64,000 nt of DNA from Falciphora oryzae (Eukaryota; Ascomycota; Sordariomycetes; Magnaporthales; Magnaporthaceae): positions 2,212,064 through 2,276,063 of the forward strand of contig JNVV01000001.1 in assembly GCA_000733355.1 (NCBI GenBank), written 5' to 3'. The position numbers and the translations under genes are program-made. The notes beneath the pieces were generated by a model that searched no databases, had not been told where the DNA came from, and saw only the letters and a list, made by a program, of their open reading frames with translations. Below are positions 10,767-23,235 of the stretch, in pieces. Within the stretch, counting starts at the first letter, position 1; each line of letters opens with the position of its first letter.

Positions 10767-13700
10767 ATGCTCGGGCCGGACGAAGAAGCACGCGAATCCG
10801 GGCCTGGCGGCACGATCGCCGGACCGCTGGTTGTCGGGGTCGACGTCGGAGGTGAGTGAGCGTCTCTTCTTGGCTGTCGCTGCTGAGAAGAAGGCGGAAC
10901 TGGGGTCTCGGTTGCTTATTGGCTTCCCGCCAGGGACCAATACCGACTCGGTCCTTCTGGATCTCTCCAAGACCGGCGCGGCGGCCGTTGTCGCCGCCGA
11001 CAAAAAGGAGACTCGGACGAACGTGACCCAAGGGATCCAACACACGCTTGGGGTGCTCCTCGGCAAGGCACTCGTTCCCCCGGCCGACGTTGCCGCCGTG
11101 GCCGTCGGGACCACGCACTTCCTCAACGCAATCATCGAGCGCGACGAGACGCGCATCGAGAAGGTCGCGGTGCTGCGCCTGGCTTCGCACAACTTCTCAG
11201 CCGGAACACCGCCCTTCGCCGACTGGCCACGTGGGCTCGAGCGCATCGTACACGGCTTCTCAGCAATCGTCCCTGGCGGCTGCAACATTGATGGAACACT
11301 CCTGGGCCAAGTGGATGAGGCAGCTGTCCGTCAGCGAGCAGCTGAGATTAGAGCCGCTTGTATCAAGAATGTCGCCATCGTCGGCATCGGCTCACCCATG
11401 GACGAGCACCACCGCCAGGAGCAGAATGTCAGAGATATCATAGTTGACGAGCTTAGTAGCGACGTCAACGTTGTTTGTTCCAAGGATATCGGCGGCGCTG
11501 GCTTGCTCGCGAGGGAGAACGCCACCATCCTCAACGCCGCCATCCTGGGCTTTGCTCGCCGCACCATCCAGGCCTTTATCGGCGCCATGAGACACACAGG
11601 CTTACGCTGTCCGCTGTACCTCACCTCTAATGCCGGACACCTACTCCCGTTCTCTGAAGCCATGAAGGCACCCATCCACATATTTTCGTCGGGACCTACA
11701 AACTCCATTCGCGGGGCCGCTTTTCTGGCCGGGACTGATGGCATCGGGAGGGCTGGAAGTGTGGTGATCGATATCGGAGGCACTTCCACGGACGTCGGAT
11801 ATCTTCTTCGGAACGGCTATCCACGCCTGACCAGCACTTATAGTGACCTCGCCGGCGTAAAGGTGAACCTCGAGATGCCTGCTGTTGAGAGCATCGGGCT
11901 CGGGGGAGGGTCGATCATCTACAAGAGCCGAGAAATGGTTCGTGTTGGTCCACAGAGTGTTGGGCACAAACTGACCACGAAAGCCCTCTGCTTTGGAGGA
12001 AACACGCCAACCGCGACAGACGTGGCTGTGAGCCTCGGAGCCGACATTAGCGCGGCCAAGAGCGGTAAATATCCCGAGCTCCCCGACTCTGTCGCCGCCG
12101 CCGCCAATTCGCGCATCAAGAGGATGCTCGAGTCTATCGTTGGCCGCGCGAAGCTATCTCCCGACCCATGCGATGTCATCCTGGTAGGAGGCGGCTCGAT
12201 CCTTTGCCCGCCAAGGCTGCTGGACGATTCCCTGGTCCGCTCCGTCTCTGTGCCTCCATACGCAGACGTCGCCAACGCCGTCGGTGCCGCAACAGCTCTG
12301 GTTCACGGCTCTGCCGAGAGCATCATACACGGCCCGGGAGTCGAGGCCGGCATCTCCACGGTCACCACACGGGCCGTGCAGAATGCAGTCGCCAAGGGAG
12401 GTGTTTCCGGCTCGTCGGTTACACTCATCAACAAGGAGGTCGCGGGCGTGCCCTACGTCGAGGGGCAGACGGTGATCAAGATCGAAGTCGCGCTGCCCGC
12501 GGACCACGGACGCGTTTATGCTGAGATGCTTCGCACGCCAGCTGGGGAGTACGATGAGGCCATGGGGGCCGAGCTTGCACAGCAAAACGACGAGGCCTGC
12601 GCTGTAGCCCACGGTATCGGCGAGGAGCAAGACGAGGCAACAGTTGACTTGGAGAGCTACCGACCCGATATCAGTCCAGACGGTGAGTGGAGACTGTCGG
12701 AGACTGATGTGAGGTTCTTGTCCGTCGGCTGCTACATTCTAGGCTCGGGAGGAGGAGGGTCGACCTACGCGCCGGAGCTCGAGTTGAGACATCTCCTGCG
12801 CGAGGGCCATACCGTCAAGATTGTCCGATGCGAGGACCTGGCAGACAACGATTTGCTCCCGCCCGTGGGGAGCATCGGCACCCCTGCCGTCGGGGTCGAG
12901 CGTCCCGGGGGTGACGCAGTGTACCACGCAATGAAAGAGATGGAGGGGGTGCTGGGCGCCGACACCCGATTTACCAAGCTTCTTGCGATCGAGATCGGAG
13001 GCTCAAATGGCGTTGGGACGCTGCTATGGGGGAGCTCCAAATGCTATAACATCCCGACCGTTGACGGCGATTTGATGGGTAAGATCTCTTCCTCTTCTCT
13101 GATATGAGATGGATGTAGGATCTTTGCTAATAGAGCCCGACTCTTCACCATAATCTGAGCGGCTTACAGGCCGAGCATATCCCAATTTCGAGATGGTCTC
13201 GCAATACGTCGTGGGCGACTCTATCGATGAGCTTTTCCCTGTCACACTCTGCAGCGGCACTGGCGATAACGTCGTCATACAAAAAGGGCAGGGTGACGCC
13301 GCCACCGCCGGCGCTGCGATTCGAGATAATTTGATCTCCATGGGGTGAGAATTTCAGGTTTCGAGAACCTCTGCCCCCGATTAGAATGACCCCTTATAAG
13401 CCCAGAGCTAACCGGACTGGTATTTACATCAGTTCCGCGGCCGGAGCAGCTGGAAACCCCATAACTGGCGCTCACATGAAGTCGGTCGGCATACCCAACA
13501 CATTCTCGCTGGCCTGGCGGCTCGGCCGGGCGGTGGTGACGGCGCAGCGGCGGGCCGAGTCCTTCTCGGGGGTGGCGCAGGCAATCATCGCCGAGTGCGG
13601 GGGTCCGCGATCGTGTCGGCTGCTCTTCCGCGGCAAGGTGCGTGGCGTGGAGAGCCGCGTGACTACCACGGCCCATAGCATCGGCAAGGTCATAGTCGAG

Positions 13701-14254
13701 AGGCTCGGCGAGGGCGAGGACGAGCTAGATGTCGGCGCCGGCACGAAATCCGCTAGTGACGAAGCAACTCCAGGGATCGAGTTCGACCCAGACCTGCTCG
13801 AGGTTGAAGTGCCTTTTATCAACGAGAATCTCTCCGCGATTGGGAGAACAGTCGATGGGTCCGAAAAGGTGCGTCCCGTTATGCTACCAGCTCGACCTCG
13901 CCCTTTACCATGCTATACTTTGGCTGCTCCCGTGAATCCGTGCTGATAGAAATGGTCACGGCTCGTGCACAACAGATTCTTGCTACGGTACCCGACCTAA
14001 TCTTCATCCTCGACACTGCCACGGGAGAGAATGTCGGGGTACAGGACTACCAATACGGTCTGAAGGTTGCCGTGATGACAATGGCGCCACACCCTCTCTG
14101 GGCCGGCGAGCGCGGACTCCAGGTAGCGGGTCCAAGGGCATTCGGCCTCGCGCACGACTACACAGCGACCCTCGAGTACACCAAACCTCGGAGCGTCATT
14201 GAGGAGTTTCGCTCGACCGCACGCAATCAAGACACAGCGAGACCTGAACCGTAA
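10767..14254 (+). CDS. Hydantoinase/oxoprolinase-DUF917 fusion protein
   Basis: Five exons (10767-10851, 10934-13078, 13170-13344, 13433-13868, 13976-14254) are separated by GT-AG introns of 82, 91, 88 and 107 bp and give 1,039 residues in frame. Joining exons 1 and 2 creates the N-terminal nucleotide-binding motif VGVDVGGTNTDSVLLD of the hydantoinase A/oxoprolinase (HyuA) family. VIDIGGTSTDVGYL and IGLGGGSII, further in, belong to the same acetate-kinase-like fold. From about residue 614 (FLSVGCYILGSGGGGS) to the end the protein matches the DUF917 family, including DLMGRAYPNFEMV across an intron. The predicted activity is ATP-dependent opening of a five-membered cyclic amide such as a hydantoin or 5-oxoproline, in the cytosol, but the substrate is not shown by sequence. 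The C-terminal HyuA extension and HyuB are absent, as in other two-domain fungal members. The start ATG is the only one upstream that completes the GGT motif. Confidence 0.9.
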
Positions 14255-17200
14255 AGGCCTGGGAAGCCGGTGGCGACGCCGGTTTCATGAAAGCAGGCAT
14301 CTATCTCACCACGACGAGCAACCACGGGCAATGTCGTCATGGTGGGAGCTTGATGGATAAGCCAAATACAACGAATACCGCTGATCCAAGCCGACGGCTA
14401 GAAGCAACCACAGTGCCCAAATAGGATTCTGCAGTTCTGACCATGCTAATGGGGCCCCCTTGATCCCAATTTTTCTTTCCTTTCCTCCCTCCTTCCTATT
14501 TCCTTTCCTCTTTCGAAGCACGTGGCAACGTGTCGATACAAGCCCGAGTTGGCTGAGAGTGGTGGAAGTTTGGTGGTAGGCGAACCAACCCGGTTCTTCC
14601 ACATCCTATCATCCTGATATCACCAACAGTACCGTGGGATTGGGCCGAGGAAGCAAACCCCGGTTCCACCGAGCGCGGGGTGCATTGTCGGCCAGCCGGA
14701 AAACCGGGGCTGGGGATGAAGGATTGGCTTCCAATCCCGCCGTTGGTTTGGAGAAAAAAAAACGAAGACAAAGATGGAGAAGGGTCTGGCCTTTTCCGGG
14801 CGGTGGAAGGAGTCGAAGCGAGTTCCTTCCCCCACTTCCCACTTTGAACGGCGGCACGATGTGCTCCAAGAGTGAGGCAAATCCGGAGGCTTCCGATGAC
14901 GGATTTTTTTTTTTTTTTTTTTTTTTTACCTGGCACCAACCTTGTCCCTGTTCTTTGATCCGGTGGCGTCAACGTACTTTTGCCATGCTCACCATGATAA
15001 GATCCCAATGGGAAAACAGGATCCCATGCCTGCCCTCACGACCGGAACACCCTTGTCGCCCCGATCCATTTTTGGTCACCAAACATGGTTACATGAGGAA
15101 TTTCCTTGGCTCGGATGCACGGCTCAGCGTGCGGCGCATGCGTGTGGTGTATCCACTTCCAAGGAAACGGGCCAAGGGTACCTCCAGATGCTGGTTGAGG
15201 GGTTAAAAATGTGAGGAGCATTGGCGATCACCTTTTTTTTTTTTATCTTTATTTTTGAACGAGACAAGAAAAGCTATCTCGGGCAGCAATGCGACGCAAA
15301 GAAACCCGATATTTCTACAGTTTCAGCGAGAAGCTTGAGCCTGTGGCCTTTGTAGTCTGCTTCAGGTCTTGGGCTGCAACCGACGGCACGTTTTCGCCAG
15401 CGGGCGGCTCGAACGCAGAGCGACCTGCGCCTCTCACGAAATGGCCGCCCGTGAAGCCGCCGACATGCACAAGTACTTTGCGGCTGGCAGGGCGCCCAGA
15501 CAAGAACAGTCCTGTTAGAGGCGAACAGCATTCTGTTTTTTCTTTGTTTTTCTTGCCATTCCTCTTCTGTCCAACAGCGGCTGTGCATCTTGGCTAGGAC
15601 GGGCCAACCCCTCGCCAAGATGCTAGCCTGGGCCAAGATGCCTGACGCGTCCTTCACCGCAGCGCTGGCTGTGCAGCTCTCGTGTTTTTCTTTTTCCTGC
15701 AATTGGGAAAAGGTGGAACATTCATTTAGGGTTTCCCGTGACCCGTGTCGTGGCCGTCGGTGCATTTGACTCGGGCCTTTCCCTCCACTTGCGTTGGGTC
15801 GGGTGAGCTCTTGCCCGCAACAAGGTTATCTGTTTTCTCATCAAGCGTAAAAGCATTCTCTGTGCGCGCAGACCGCTCTGCCGCGATCCGATCCGTCTGA
15901 CACCGTTCCATCCAGCCATTCCGAGACGAGGGGATAAAAAATAGGTTGGCTGAGGAAGGAGGGGTCGGGGGCGCGATGACAGAAAACCGGCGACCATCGC
16001 CAGGCTAGGGCTCGGGGCTAACCAGCTGGCGGGGCTGAAAAAGGCGATGGCGTCAAGAATGGAAAACCAACCAACACACAGCCCGACGGACTACGTAGGA
16101 CTCAGGGGAAGGGAGGGGGTGAGGGGCATCGAGGGCTACTTTTCCATAGTGCCAGCCCACTCCACAACCGTCGAATGGCCGGTTGGGTTTTGGCCGAGCA
16201 GCATCTGTAGCATCCAACTCTCTGCAGGACCCGACAAGGGAGGAATGGATCTCGGCAACGCCGCATCTCGAACCGAGGAAGCTCTCTGATTTCAGCCCCA
16301 GCGCCGGGTGTGGGAGCGTGGAGTGCACGGCGCGATGAGGAGGCACGGGGATTCAACGCTATCGCCCCTTTTTCTCCAGACGTCGGCCCGGTCCAGTCGA
16401 GGCGCAACGATAGGCTGCACTCTGTCTCTCGTGCTCTCCTTTCTGTCTCAAAAAGGCCTCACAGTTGGGACGCGGCGGGAACACACCGTCCACCCTCCTT
16501 AACCCCCACCAACCGGAACCGGGTAGGCTGGCTTGAATCGGGAAGGTGGTGTACGCAAAAAGCAGACTTTGTGGCACGCGATCCAACCAGAACGGAGGAC
16601 AAATTAGTGGGATTCAATATGACGGGGGCTGGATGCTGATGAATTTCCTGCCCTGTGGCGTTTGACGCTGAGCGGCGTGACATTGAATGCGATTGATACG
16701 CCTGCAACAGAAGAGCATGAAATGGGAAAAGGGTCGCGTTCCTCTGGAATTGCCCTGTACCAGTAAGATTGATGGTTTGCGTATAACATGGACAAGGTCG
16801 CACTGATGAAATGCATTTGGTTCGTCTTACATGATAATCTGCATGCCCTCCCTCGTGAAGGACCTGCATTAGGCCGAACTCAAATGATTGAAAAGGAGGG
16901 GAGTCGTGGTCTCGTTATCAGGGGATCGATGGCTTGCGGCAGACGCCGCAGTCAACAAAATAACGCGTGGCAAAACAACAACCATCCATCAGATCCAGAG
17001 ATCTGGCCCGGGCAGACCTTTCAATGTCGCTAAGAATGGACGCAGCTGTTTGCCCTCGCACGTGTTGGATGAACAGCCGCCACAAGGCATGGCCCGTCGC
17101 GCAAACGGCGTGCGGCGTTCCCTGAGGGCATCCCTGTCCCCTTGCTCACCACAGAATTGTTCAATCTTGATTTTTATTTCTCCCGCCGCGGGAGCAATCT

Positions 17201-19636
17201 GACTGTCAATCACAAAGGGATAGAAGAAGAAAAAAACACGCATCCGTAGGCTCTCGGCTCTGCCCCCAGGTTTACAAGGTTGGAGGGGCTTGAAACGACT
17301 GGTGGTCACCATCTGTCGCGGAGACATGAGATGCTGGATGCGACAGGCGCTCGCCCGGCCACCAAGGCGGGGAATTGCCGCATCCACGGAGAGAGTGGGT
17401 TGAAACTCGAGCAGGTAGACCCCGCGAAGCAAGGTGCTGACGCACCTCCGTAAAAGCATGCGGCCTTGATGCGCGCACGTCGTCCTAGTTGCAGACCAAA
17501 GCTTCATGCGACGGGACACCAAGCACGCGGGAATCGGACGATCCAATGAATATGGTACTTGCTTGCACATGCCTGCTCTGGAAAATACCCAGAAAGAAGA
17601 TGCAAAGCTGCGGCGCACGCGACCAGCAGTGGTCGCCGCCGGACCGGCGCCGTCTCCTGCGGCTGTAAACCACATGAACACAGCAGCACGCAGTCACAAA
17701 TGGGCCTAAACAAGTGCTACCAGGACCGAGGGGTGGCAGTGTGGCAGTTGAATACCAAGGCGGGATGCGCTAGACGTGAGGTGGAGGCGACGCTTGCTTC
17801 CCATCGCAAGTGTGGGCCCTTGATCTCGGTGGCAAGCTGCCGTGTCCAATGGAGCTGCACCAGCTTGAGGAGCTGGTTCCTAAATTGGCAACCGAGCTTC
17901 TGGAGCAACGGGTCCCTTTTTTCGTTGTCCATGCCACGGAACCATGGATGCTGGCCGAGGTGCAAACCTTGATGTTGGCCTGCAAGGGATATCGAAAACA
18001 TCGACGAGAATAGGTCCTGCCGACCTAGGGGTTGAAGCTCTGCGCCATTGGGGGCCGGGCTGTTGGTCTGGCGCATCGTGTGGTGTGCTGTCAACGCGAA
18101 CTGCTGTCCCTGGCCTGCCGACTGCGGCCGTCCGGCGGCTTGTTGCCTTCGCATCCATGCTCCCATGTTTGCTCGCGCCTCCCTCCCGGGCCTGCAGAAG
18201 CATGGGGTGCCACCGCTTGCAGGTCTGCCAAATATTTGACCCTTGCCCGATCGGGTAAGGGCGCCGGTGGAGCGGGGGTACCTCGGGCGCCAGCGCTCCC
18301 ACTGCAAATCTCGCACCTTTTCCCCGGCGCCGCCCAAGTCACTCGCACAGGCCGGCTGGCTGCAGGACCCACGCGAGGTGGATCCCTCGGACCCTGGCCA
18401 GGACGTGAGCCCTGGTCCAATCTGCTCATTTCCCCGGCCCCCATTGGGTCCTGTTTCGCTCGCAGCGTCCCAGGCGCTCAATTGCTCTCGACTGCGGCGC
18501 GGGTCTTGACTCGTCCTCTGAGCGCTGTGCCTGCCCTCGCCCGTCGGCTTGCTCCCATTTAACCCTTCTCCTTTCTGCCCGCCTTGCCTGCCGCCTGGCG
18601 AACAACACGATCCCCTTCCTGGTTCCTCCCGGTCCTCCTGCTCCCGCGCGGTCATTGAAAAGCAGCTCGGCTTCCCAGAAAAGCTCGACCACCTGCGCCC
18701 GGCCACGGATTCGACTCCCGATCGGCCTGTTGACCCATTGGCGCGCTGCCTGCTCCTGGTCTTGCTCGCCGCCGTCGAACTCCTCCCGAACCGAACCAAC
18801 CACCAGCATCGCCGATTAAATGGTTGTTGTGCATCGATAAACACCCCCATTCCTCTCTCTTTGCCTCTCTCTTCTCCACGTCGTCCGCCGAAAGAAGAGC
18901 CGTCGAACAGAGGTTGGGTTGGGTACGGCAGCGAAGGTTTCAAGCACAAAGGACAAAAAAAGCCATAAAAAACAAAGAAAAAAAATATAAAAATATAAAG
19001 ACACAAACGGCAGAGGCGACAAAAGAAGCACCAATTATCCGGAAAGGCGACCATTTCACAGACGGCCCTTTGTCTCGGGACGCCGTCTCCATTCTTTGGC
19101 TCATTTCTTGGCTGGCACCACCTGATCAGACGTTAAACCTTCTTGTCACCAGTTTCTTCAACCGGTCAGTCGCTCTCGCTTGCTCTTCAATTGTTTGTGC
19201 TTCTTTTTCTCCCCATCTTGCGCCACCGTCGTGTCGCCTCAGCACACCCCCCGCCTGCTTGCCCTATACCGCTGCCCTGCCATCGTGCTCTCCGGTCCAT
19301 TTTCCAGGGCCACAAGTCGTTGTGTTGCCTGCCGCCACTGCCTCCCGCCTCTACAGGTGATACCTCGCGCGTCACCTGGGGCCTCGCTCCTCAACATCTA
19401 ATCACGCTTCTGTCGATGCTGGCTCCCGGGCCTGTCTCACGCGTTTCGGCACTCCCTCTAACCCGCCTCTTCGAATCTGTACCCGACCGTGGAATAAAGA
19501 CCTCGGCCGCTGACCTCTGATAGCCTCTTTACTCGTCTTGGGATTCATCGCCGTCCATTTTGTCGACGGACGGCCAGTTACAACTCAACCCTTTTCCGTC
19601 CTCTCGAAACTCGTCGGCACGCGCCCCTCGATAACC
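14255..19636. other. 5.4-kb spacer, no supportable gene; T(24) tract
   Basis: Open frames occur on both strands, the longest being 445 codons on the minus strand (17717-19054). They are low-complexity shadows of a GC-rich promoter region with no domain. A T(24) run lies at 14904-14927. The last kilobase is pyrimidine-rich on the plus strand and is probably promoter and leader of the membrane-protein gene at 19637. Confidence 0.5.
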
Positions 19637-20182
19637 ATGAGCGCCCCTGCAGACGAGAAGAAGGCGATCGCCTCGCCCCCGGCAGTCGCCATCCACACCA
19701 CGCGGATACACGAGAAGTCATCCAACGAAACGATGGGCAGCCGGACGCTGTCGCCCTCTAACGATAACGACAGGAGTCGGAGCGGCGTCGGGAGGTGCTC
19801 GGATGTTTCGACGCCAACGAGCGCGACAGCAGGCGCGAACCCTTTCGACACCGACATCGAGGCCATGGCCATGCACCCGACGGACACGCGGGATCTCGGC
19901 CATCCCCAGACGCGCTCGGGGCTTGTGCGCTGCTCGACGACCCTTGTGCGGGACGGTAGCAACCAGGACTGCCAGGTCTGGCCCGGCCGGGATCACTGGA
20001 AGACCAAGGCAAAGGCCCGCAAACGGAAGAACGCGAGCTGCAACTGCCTCTCGAGCCTCAGCCACCGAAACCGCATGATTGTTAAGATTCTCATCGTCGT
20101 GCTCATCCTCTGCCTCGGCGTCGGCGTCGGCCTCGGTGTCAGCAGATCTCTCAACGCCAGGATCTGGACCGGCAATCAATAA
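19637..20182 (+). CDS. Small single-pass membrane protein, unknown function
   Basis: This intronless ORF of 181 residues starts at ATAACCATGAGC, a good fungal start context. The first roughly 120 residues are polar, Ser/Thr/Pro-rich and probably disordered. A basic, Cys-containing stretch follows (KARKRKNASCNCLSSLSHRNR), then one hydrophobic helix near residues 146-168 (MIVKILIVVLILCLGVGVG) and a short polar tail. This is the layout of a tail-anchored or type II membrane protein; the Cys pair next to the helix could be palmitoylated (inference). The upstream in-frame ATG-less extension was not used. I do not recognise a named family; similar short membrane proteins are common in Sordariomycetes. 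Confidence 0.65.
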   Translation: MSAPADEKKAIASPPAVAIHTTRIHEKSSNETMGSRTLSPSNDNDRSRSGVGRCSDVSTPTSATAGANPFDTDIEAMAMHPTDTRDLGHPQTRSGLVRCSTTLVRDGSNQDCQVWPGRDHWKTKAKARKRKNASCNCLSSLSHRNRMIVKILIVVLILCLGVGVGLGVSRSLNARIWTGNQ

Positions 20183-21982
20183 GGCCGGCCTGTCCTCCCA
20201 ATTCGAAGCATCACACCATGGTTCTCGTACCCACTGTACCATTTTCTTTTCTTCGTCGCTTTTGAAGTCACCATACGCTTTGACCCCTGAGGTGACAGTC
20301 TGTGAGTGTTCCGAATCCTTCTGGTGCTTTACACCCCCCTTGGGATGGTTGCTTGCACTATGCCCCCAAGACTTTGGTTTGAGTCCTGTCGACTGACTCT
20401 ATTCTTTGACTCACAAGAAGGAAGAGCTACATATATACCGTGTTATCGTCCCGACCTGACACTATTCACCCTCGTTACCGCATCGGTCACTGCTCTGGGG
20501 CTTCACGATACCCCATCAGTTTCTTGTTTCCTTTTTCGTTTCCCAGCCTTTTCTCTTCTTTGCAAATATTGTATCTTCTACATAGAGGACAGCATCCGGG
20601 CATGTCACGGCTAGGAGTGTTCAAGAGACCTAGGGTGTTTTCTGCTTTTCTTACCCTTCTCTTATTTCTTTTCCATTTTCTTCTTTTTGGGATTATGCAT
20701 GGCGTTTTCTCCACAAAGGGGCACACAGAACCGGCGTCCAGGACTCGCTTGTCTCCTTGGTCTATCACACCCTGTACCTTGTGGCTTTCAGTTCATTCTC
20801 CCCCTCGGCCACGAACTACGATTCTGGCTAGCCACGCTTACTTCTATTTCCCCCACCATGTCGTTCCAGACCGGCAGCGGAAGACAAAGCAACGAATGGG
20901 GGAAGCGTGGCAGCGATGAGCCCCGCCCAGGCTCGTCGCGGAGGGGGCAGCTAATATGTGTCAGTGTTCTGAGTCTGGGGAACCTGGCCGTTGTTGTTCA
21001 AATTAGAGGAGGTCTAGCATATAGAACTTCTGCCAGATTGGCCGTCGCAGGACGGAGGGCAAACAAAGAAATCTGCCGCACGAAAGGCATTGAACAAAAC
21101 AAGCGCGTCCATTCTCTGTTTACTGGCCCGTGTGAAAGGAATGCCTCCTAGCACTCTCCGTGGACCCCTCTACTAGGGGGCCAAGGGAGGCGAGGAGCTA
21201 GGCGAAGGAGCCGGGCTGGGGTGGCACGACGCACACACCCAGGACGTTCTAGGACCATTGCCGGGGCTCGGGACCGTGCATTGGTCGGCGGCGTCGCCGC
21301 GGCCTTGGTGCAGGGCTGATCGGCAGAGCCCAGGCTAGCCCAGGGGAGTGCAATCTGACTGCCGGGGCGGTCTGCCGACTCCCGTCAGCTACCCTATCTA
21401 ACGTAATACGGAGACATGGTTGGTGAGCTAGAGTGAAGAAAAAGAAAAAAAAAAGAAAAAAGCATCCTGTCTGTGATCCAAACATACAACGACTCCATCT
21501 CAAACACACATGGCCAGTTGTTGTTATTCAATCCCAAATTTCCGACATGTAAGAATCGAAAGACGCCCGGCTTTGACCGCGTCTGTTGTCAATCAAAAAA
21601 CAAATGGGCGTATCTTTCTTTTACCATCCATCACCCTGGTAATGTTGTCGTGCCATGTAGCGCCACAGTTACATGACAGAGTTAGAGTTGCGCCAAAGGG
21701 ACAGACTGTGCGCGTCTTGGGGGCCGGCGAACGGGCGCGCTAGGTGTGGGTTCTCAGGAGATTGAAATCGGCAAATTTACAAGCGTCCTCTCTCTCTTCT
21801 CGCTTCCATCGGATTTTATATATCGGTTCTTTTTTTTGTTTTGGATTTGTGACAAAATGTTAGCGAAAGGTAAACAAACTGTGGAGGTCTTTCTTTCTCC
21901 ATCCCGAACGGAGGGGGCTTAAATTATGATGTTACACGTGGCTCTCGAATTGGATCATACCCAAGGCGCGAACGAACAAGAG

Positions 21983-22020
<38 letters not shown>

Positions 22021-22350
22021 AGAGATCGCTCCAGGTCGACAAGGATGGCAAAAAAGAGGTAACCTACGCCAAAATTTTTCTTTCGATGTTTCCCGCCCAG
22101 GAGTAGTGCTTCTTCTCCTCGTCCCAGCCGCAAAATCCCCATGGTATTTCCCAGAAATCCTAGTCTAACAAAGGAAGTGTAGTGAGTGAGATATCGTGGC
22201 GTTGAGAACGCGCGCGCGCCTCTCGGAAGTCGTCGTGTGCACACAGACACAAACAGGCGCGCGCACGCACGCGGGGCGTAAAGTCGGTGGCGGTGGGTTG
22301 GAGAACAAGAGACGGATAATAATAACAATAGGCGCAGGAGGTTTTCCTTC
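20183..22350. other. Convergent spacer with A(31) tract
   Basis: This lies between two genes whose 3' ends face each other. It contains an A(31) run (21988-22018) and an alternating CG/CA stretch near 22208-22272. None of the short ORFs has a recognisable protein pattern. Confidence 0.5.
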
Positions 22351-23235
22351 TCATCGACGGGATCCGCCGTCGCCGCTCGGCCTCCAGTCTCTCCGCGACG
22401 CGGGGAAGGACGACTTTGGCTGCGGCGGCGGCGGCGTCTGCGCGTGGGTGCGTTCCCGGTTGCTGCCGGACCTGCTGGAGCCGGCATCGGACCTGGCGCC
22501 GCCGTCGTGCCGGGAATCGACGTGCCTGTCGTCAGGCCGCGCGCCTGATCTGCTGGCGCTGGGCCTGATGGTGTCGGTTGAGTATTTGCTGCTCGCGTCG
22601 CTCTCGTAGCCGCCGTTGGTCCTGCTGCCGCCCTGCTGCTCGTGTCGCCGGCTGTGGTGGTCGGGGCCGCGAGTCTGTTGGTGGTGGCGGTCCTGCTGCG
22701 ACCCAGAGGAGCCTGATGTTAGCGAGTCGTCTCCAGCCCTGCCGGTCTCGTGCTGCCGGGCAAGCTGCTGCCGCACCTTTTCGCGATGCATCTCGGCCCT
22801 GGTCTTGTGCTGCTGCTGCTGCTGCTGCGGCTCCGGCACCCAGGAGTTCTGCGCCCCCTGCATCTCCACCAGCTCCTCGGCCCCGGGGTCGGCCGCGGCG
22901 TCGTCGACGTGCGTGGAGCCCGCGGCGGTGCTGCTGCTGCTGCCCGAGGCGACCACGGCCGAGGGGCGGCGGCGGCGGCGGGCGGTGGCGGTGGCGGCCT
23001 CGAGGTCCACGTCCTGCGGGTCCTGGCGCCAGGGGAACATGTGGCGGGTGTCGAGGTTCGAGAGGGCGGCGGTCGTGGCAGCGGTGCGCGGGTCGACGCC
23101 CCGGCGGGCGGCGCGGCGGTCGCTGATGACGGCGACGGCGACGGCGATGGCCCAGCCGACCGGGACGCCGACGCCGATGAGGATGTAGGCCGCCGTCCAG
23201 TCCGCGCCGGGCCTGCCTCCTCCTGGAGCGCCCAT
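22351..23235 (-). CDS. Single-pass membrane protein with long polar tail
   Basis: This intronless ORF of 294 residues starts at the ATG at 23235 (MGAPGGGRPGADWTAAY). An in-frame extension upstream is open but low-complexity and starts outside a good context, so I did not use it. Residues 17-37 form the only hydrophobic helix (YILIGVGVPVGWAIAVAVAVI), followed by basic residues, which suggests a short lumenal or outside N-terminus and a cytosolic tail. The tail is Ser/Gln/Arg-rich and disordered, with a Q(6) run near PEPQQQQQQH and an amphipathic segment around EMHREKVRQQLARQHE. The WVP motif (NSWVPEP) recurs in fungal proteins of this type as far as I recall, but I cannot name the family. Confidence 0.6.
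   Translation of the reverse strand: MGAPGGGRPGADWTAAYILIGVGVPVGWAIAVAVAVISDRRAARRGVDPRTAATTAALSNLDTRHMFPWRQDPQDVDLEAATATARRRRRPSAVVASGSSSSTAAGSTHVDDAAADPGAEELVEMQGAQNSWVPEPQQQQQQHKTRAEMHREKVRQQLARQHETGRAGDDSLTSGSSGSQQDRHHQQTRGPDHHSRRHEQQGGSRTNGGYESDASSKYSTDTIRPSASRSGARPDDRHVDSRHDGGARSDAGSSRSGSNRERTHAQTPPPPQPKSSFPASRRDWRPSGDGGSRR

Noticed and set aside
16989..17681. 230-codon minus-strand ORF
   Set aside because: It has no domain, random composition and an internal run of Phe from a T-rich tract, with no support from flanking splice sites.
17717..19054. 445-codon minus-strand ORF
   Set aside because: It has low-complexity Gly/Arg/Ser/Gln composition, no domain and a homopolymer-rich N-terminus. 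It lies in the promoter region of a plus-strand gene and looks like a GC-driven shadow.
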